Origin: Apostichopus japonicus
Taxonomy: Eukaryota; Echinodermata; Holothuroidea; Aspidochirotida; Stichopodidae
Assembly (NCBI RefSeq): GCF_037975245.1
Contig: NC_092578.1
Coordinates: 13,686,321 to 13,750,320, forward strand
Direction of reading: 5' to 3'
Length of the DNA stretch: 64,000 bases
Both the position numbers and the translations under genes were made by a program. The stretch's first letter is position 1. Each line of letters begins with the position of its first letter. This document shows, one piece after another, positions 63,263-64,000 of the stretch. The notes under the pieces are model-generated. The model searched no databases, was not told the DNA's origin, and saw nothing but the letters and a program-made list of their open reading frames with translations.

Positions 63263-63456
63263 TCTCTTACTCACCTCTGTAAAGTCCCTACACTCATTTG
63301 TAGATTATTATCTCAATGAATGCAAAGAACTGTACATTTAAGAATTCTAACTTGTAGTAGTTATTTGTCAATGTCTTAGTGGATATAGCATGTAAGGAAA
63401 AACCAAAAATATTGTTAATTTCTACTGAAATCTCTGTTTGTTTCATTTTTCTGCCA

Positions 63457-63471
63457 GGGGGGGGGGGGGGG
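63457..63471 (+). repeat. Poly(G)15 tract followed by A-rich run
   Basis: Fifteen G, then about 35 bp of A-rich low-complexity sequence (63475-63510). Confidence 0.95.
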
Positions 63472-64000
63472 ATATTAAATAAATAAAATAAAAAACAAAA
63501 TAAAAAATAATTCTGACAAACTTAGATTTAGGTTTGGCATGTGATTAATACTTGTATTTTTGGGCAACATAATATTTCAAATTGAGTGGAATTATTAGTC
63601 AACATCTAGCCTAAACTTGGTATAGGTTGGTTATCAAAAATAAACATATTTCTTGACTCGGTAAACATGAGAGTTTGGTTTGAAATCTGTGACTTCACTT
63701 TTAAAAATAAGGGAGAAAAAAAAATTACATTAAGGTAATAGCCTGCCTTAAAACCAGTGAAGAAAAGCAATAAAAGAAGGAAAGATTTATAGTAGCACAT
63801 TAATGTCCTAATAAAATTAGCTAAGTTATAATGTTCTGATGAAAGCAAGAATTTATAGAGCTGCATATGTGAACGCAAACAATGTTGATTGGCTGGTGAT
63901 TCGGATTCCAAGGGAGTCGTAAAATAAAGTACCAGAGAGATTCTTCTCACACGTGTACACTTCAGACCTATGATTTGTAACAATTAGTTTCCACCTCTTA

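Larger units (their letters stand above)
59883..64000 (+). other. RECK: RECK intron D, 5' part (at least 4,118 bp)
   Basis: Starts GTAAGA. I found no exon with the third CC motif before the window ends, so the next coding exon is to the right. Contains A-rich purine DNA (60053-60110), an AT microsatellite (60330-60425), a 30-bp duplication (60541 and 60585), a G-rich run (61037-61070), 136-bp repeats (61915-62370) with decayed relatives to about 62640, a CT-rich run at 63236-63262 and G15 at 63457. Confidence 0.75.

Overview
This 64 kb window is AT-rich eukaryotic (metazoan) DNA. Almost all of it is non-coding. There are no bacterial-style operons, rRNAs, CRISPR arrays or long uninterrupted reading frames. 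It has GT-AG introns, many poly(G)/poly(C) tracts, long microsatellites and minisatellites, short inverted-repeat transposons, and SINE-like pieces carrying 'AGCGCTATATAAAT + (TTA)n' tails. That combination suggests a marine invertebrate, probably a deuterostome such as an echinoderm. The species is not determined by anything I can see.

The only gene I can support is part of RECK (reversion-inducing cysteine-rich protein with Kazal motifs) on the + strand. Four short exons join in phase: 18973-19047, 27393-27429, 48764-48849 and 59835-59882. They total 246 bp, or 82 codons. The peptide follows the end of the first cysteine-knot module and most of the second module of vertebrate RECK (recalled alignment). 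Cysteine spacing is identical (CC-x7-C-x3-C-x12-C) and an N-glycosylation sequon sits at the position of human Asn86. The exon encoding the first CC motif and signal peptide, and all later exons (remaining knots, Kazal domains, GPI signal), were not found and presumably lie outside the window. The introns are large: at least 19.0 kb upstream, then 8.3, 21.3 and 11.0 kb, then more than 4.1 kb downstream.

Layout. 1-18972: upstream intron or flank, with an 872-bp element whose inverted ends are 16/22-bp tandem repeats (648-1519), a 65/73-bp minisatellite (about 8.1-8.8 kb), a SINE-like element next to a 175-bp MITE (15.0-15.5 kb), and several conserved-looking non-repetitive blocks (12.4, 16.3, 17.5 and 18.7 kb). 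19048-27392: a 28-29-bp minisatellite and a compound foldback element (24.8-25.8 kb). 27430-48763: a perfect 36-bp-arm hairpin with a tRNA B-box in its loop (27.9 kb), (GAT)81 (38.6 kb), a 43-bp higher-order minisatellite (41.6-43.0 kb), and 20-bp and 36-bp minisatellites (45.7 and 46.9 kb). 48850-59834: a transposon-like remnant beside the donor site, a tRNA-like SINE piece (54.2 kb) and a small palindrome (59.1 kb). 59883-64000: an AT microsatellite and a 136-bp repeat (61.9-62.4 kb).

Every other reading frame looked at is short, lacks recognisable domains, or comes from tandem repeats. I read these as chance.
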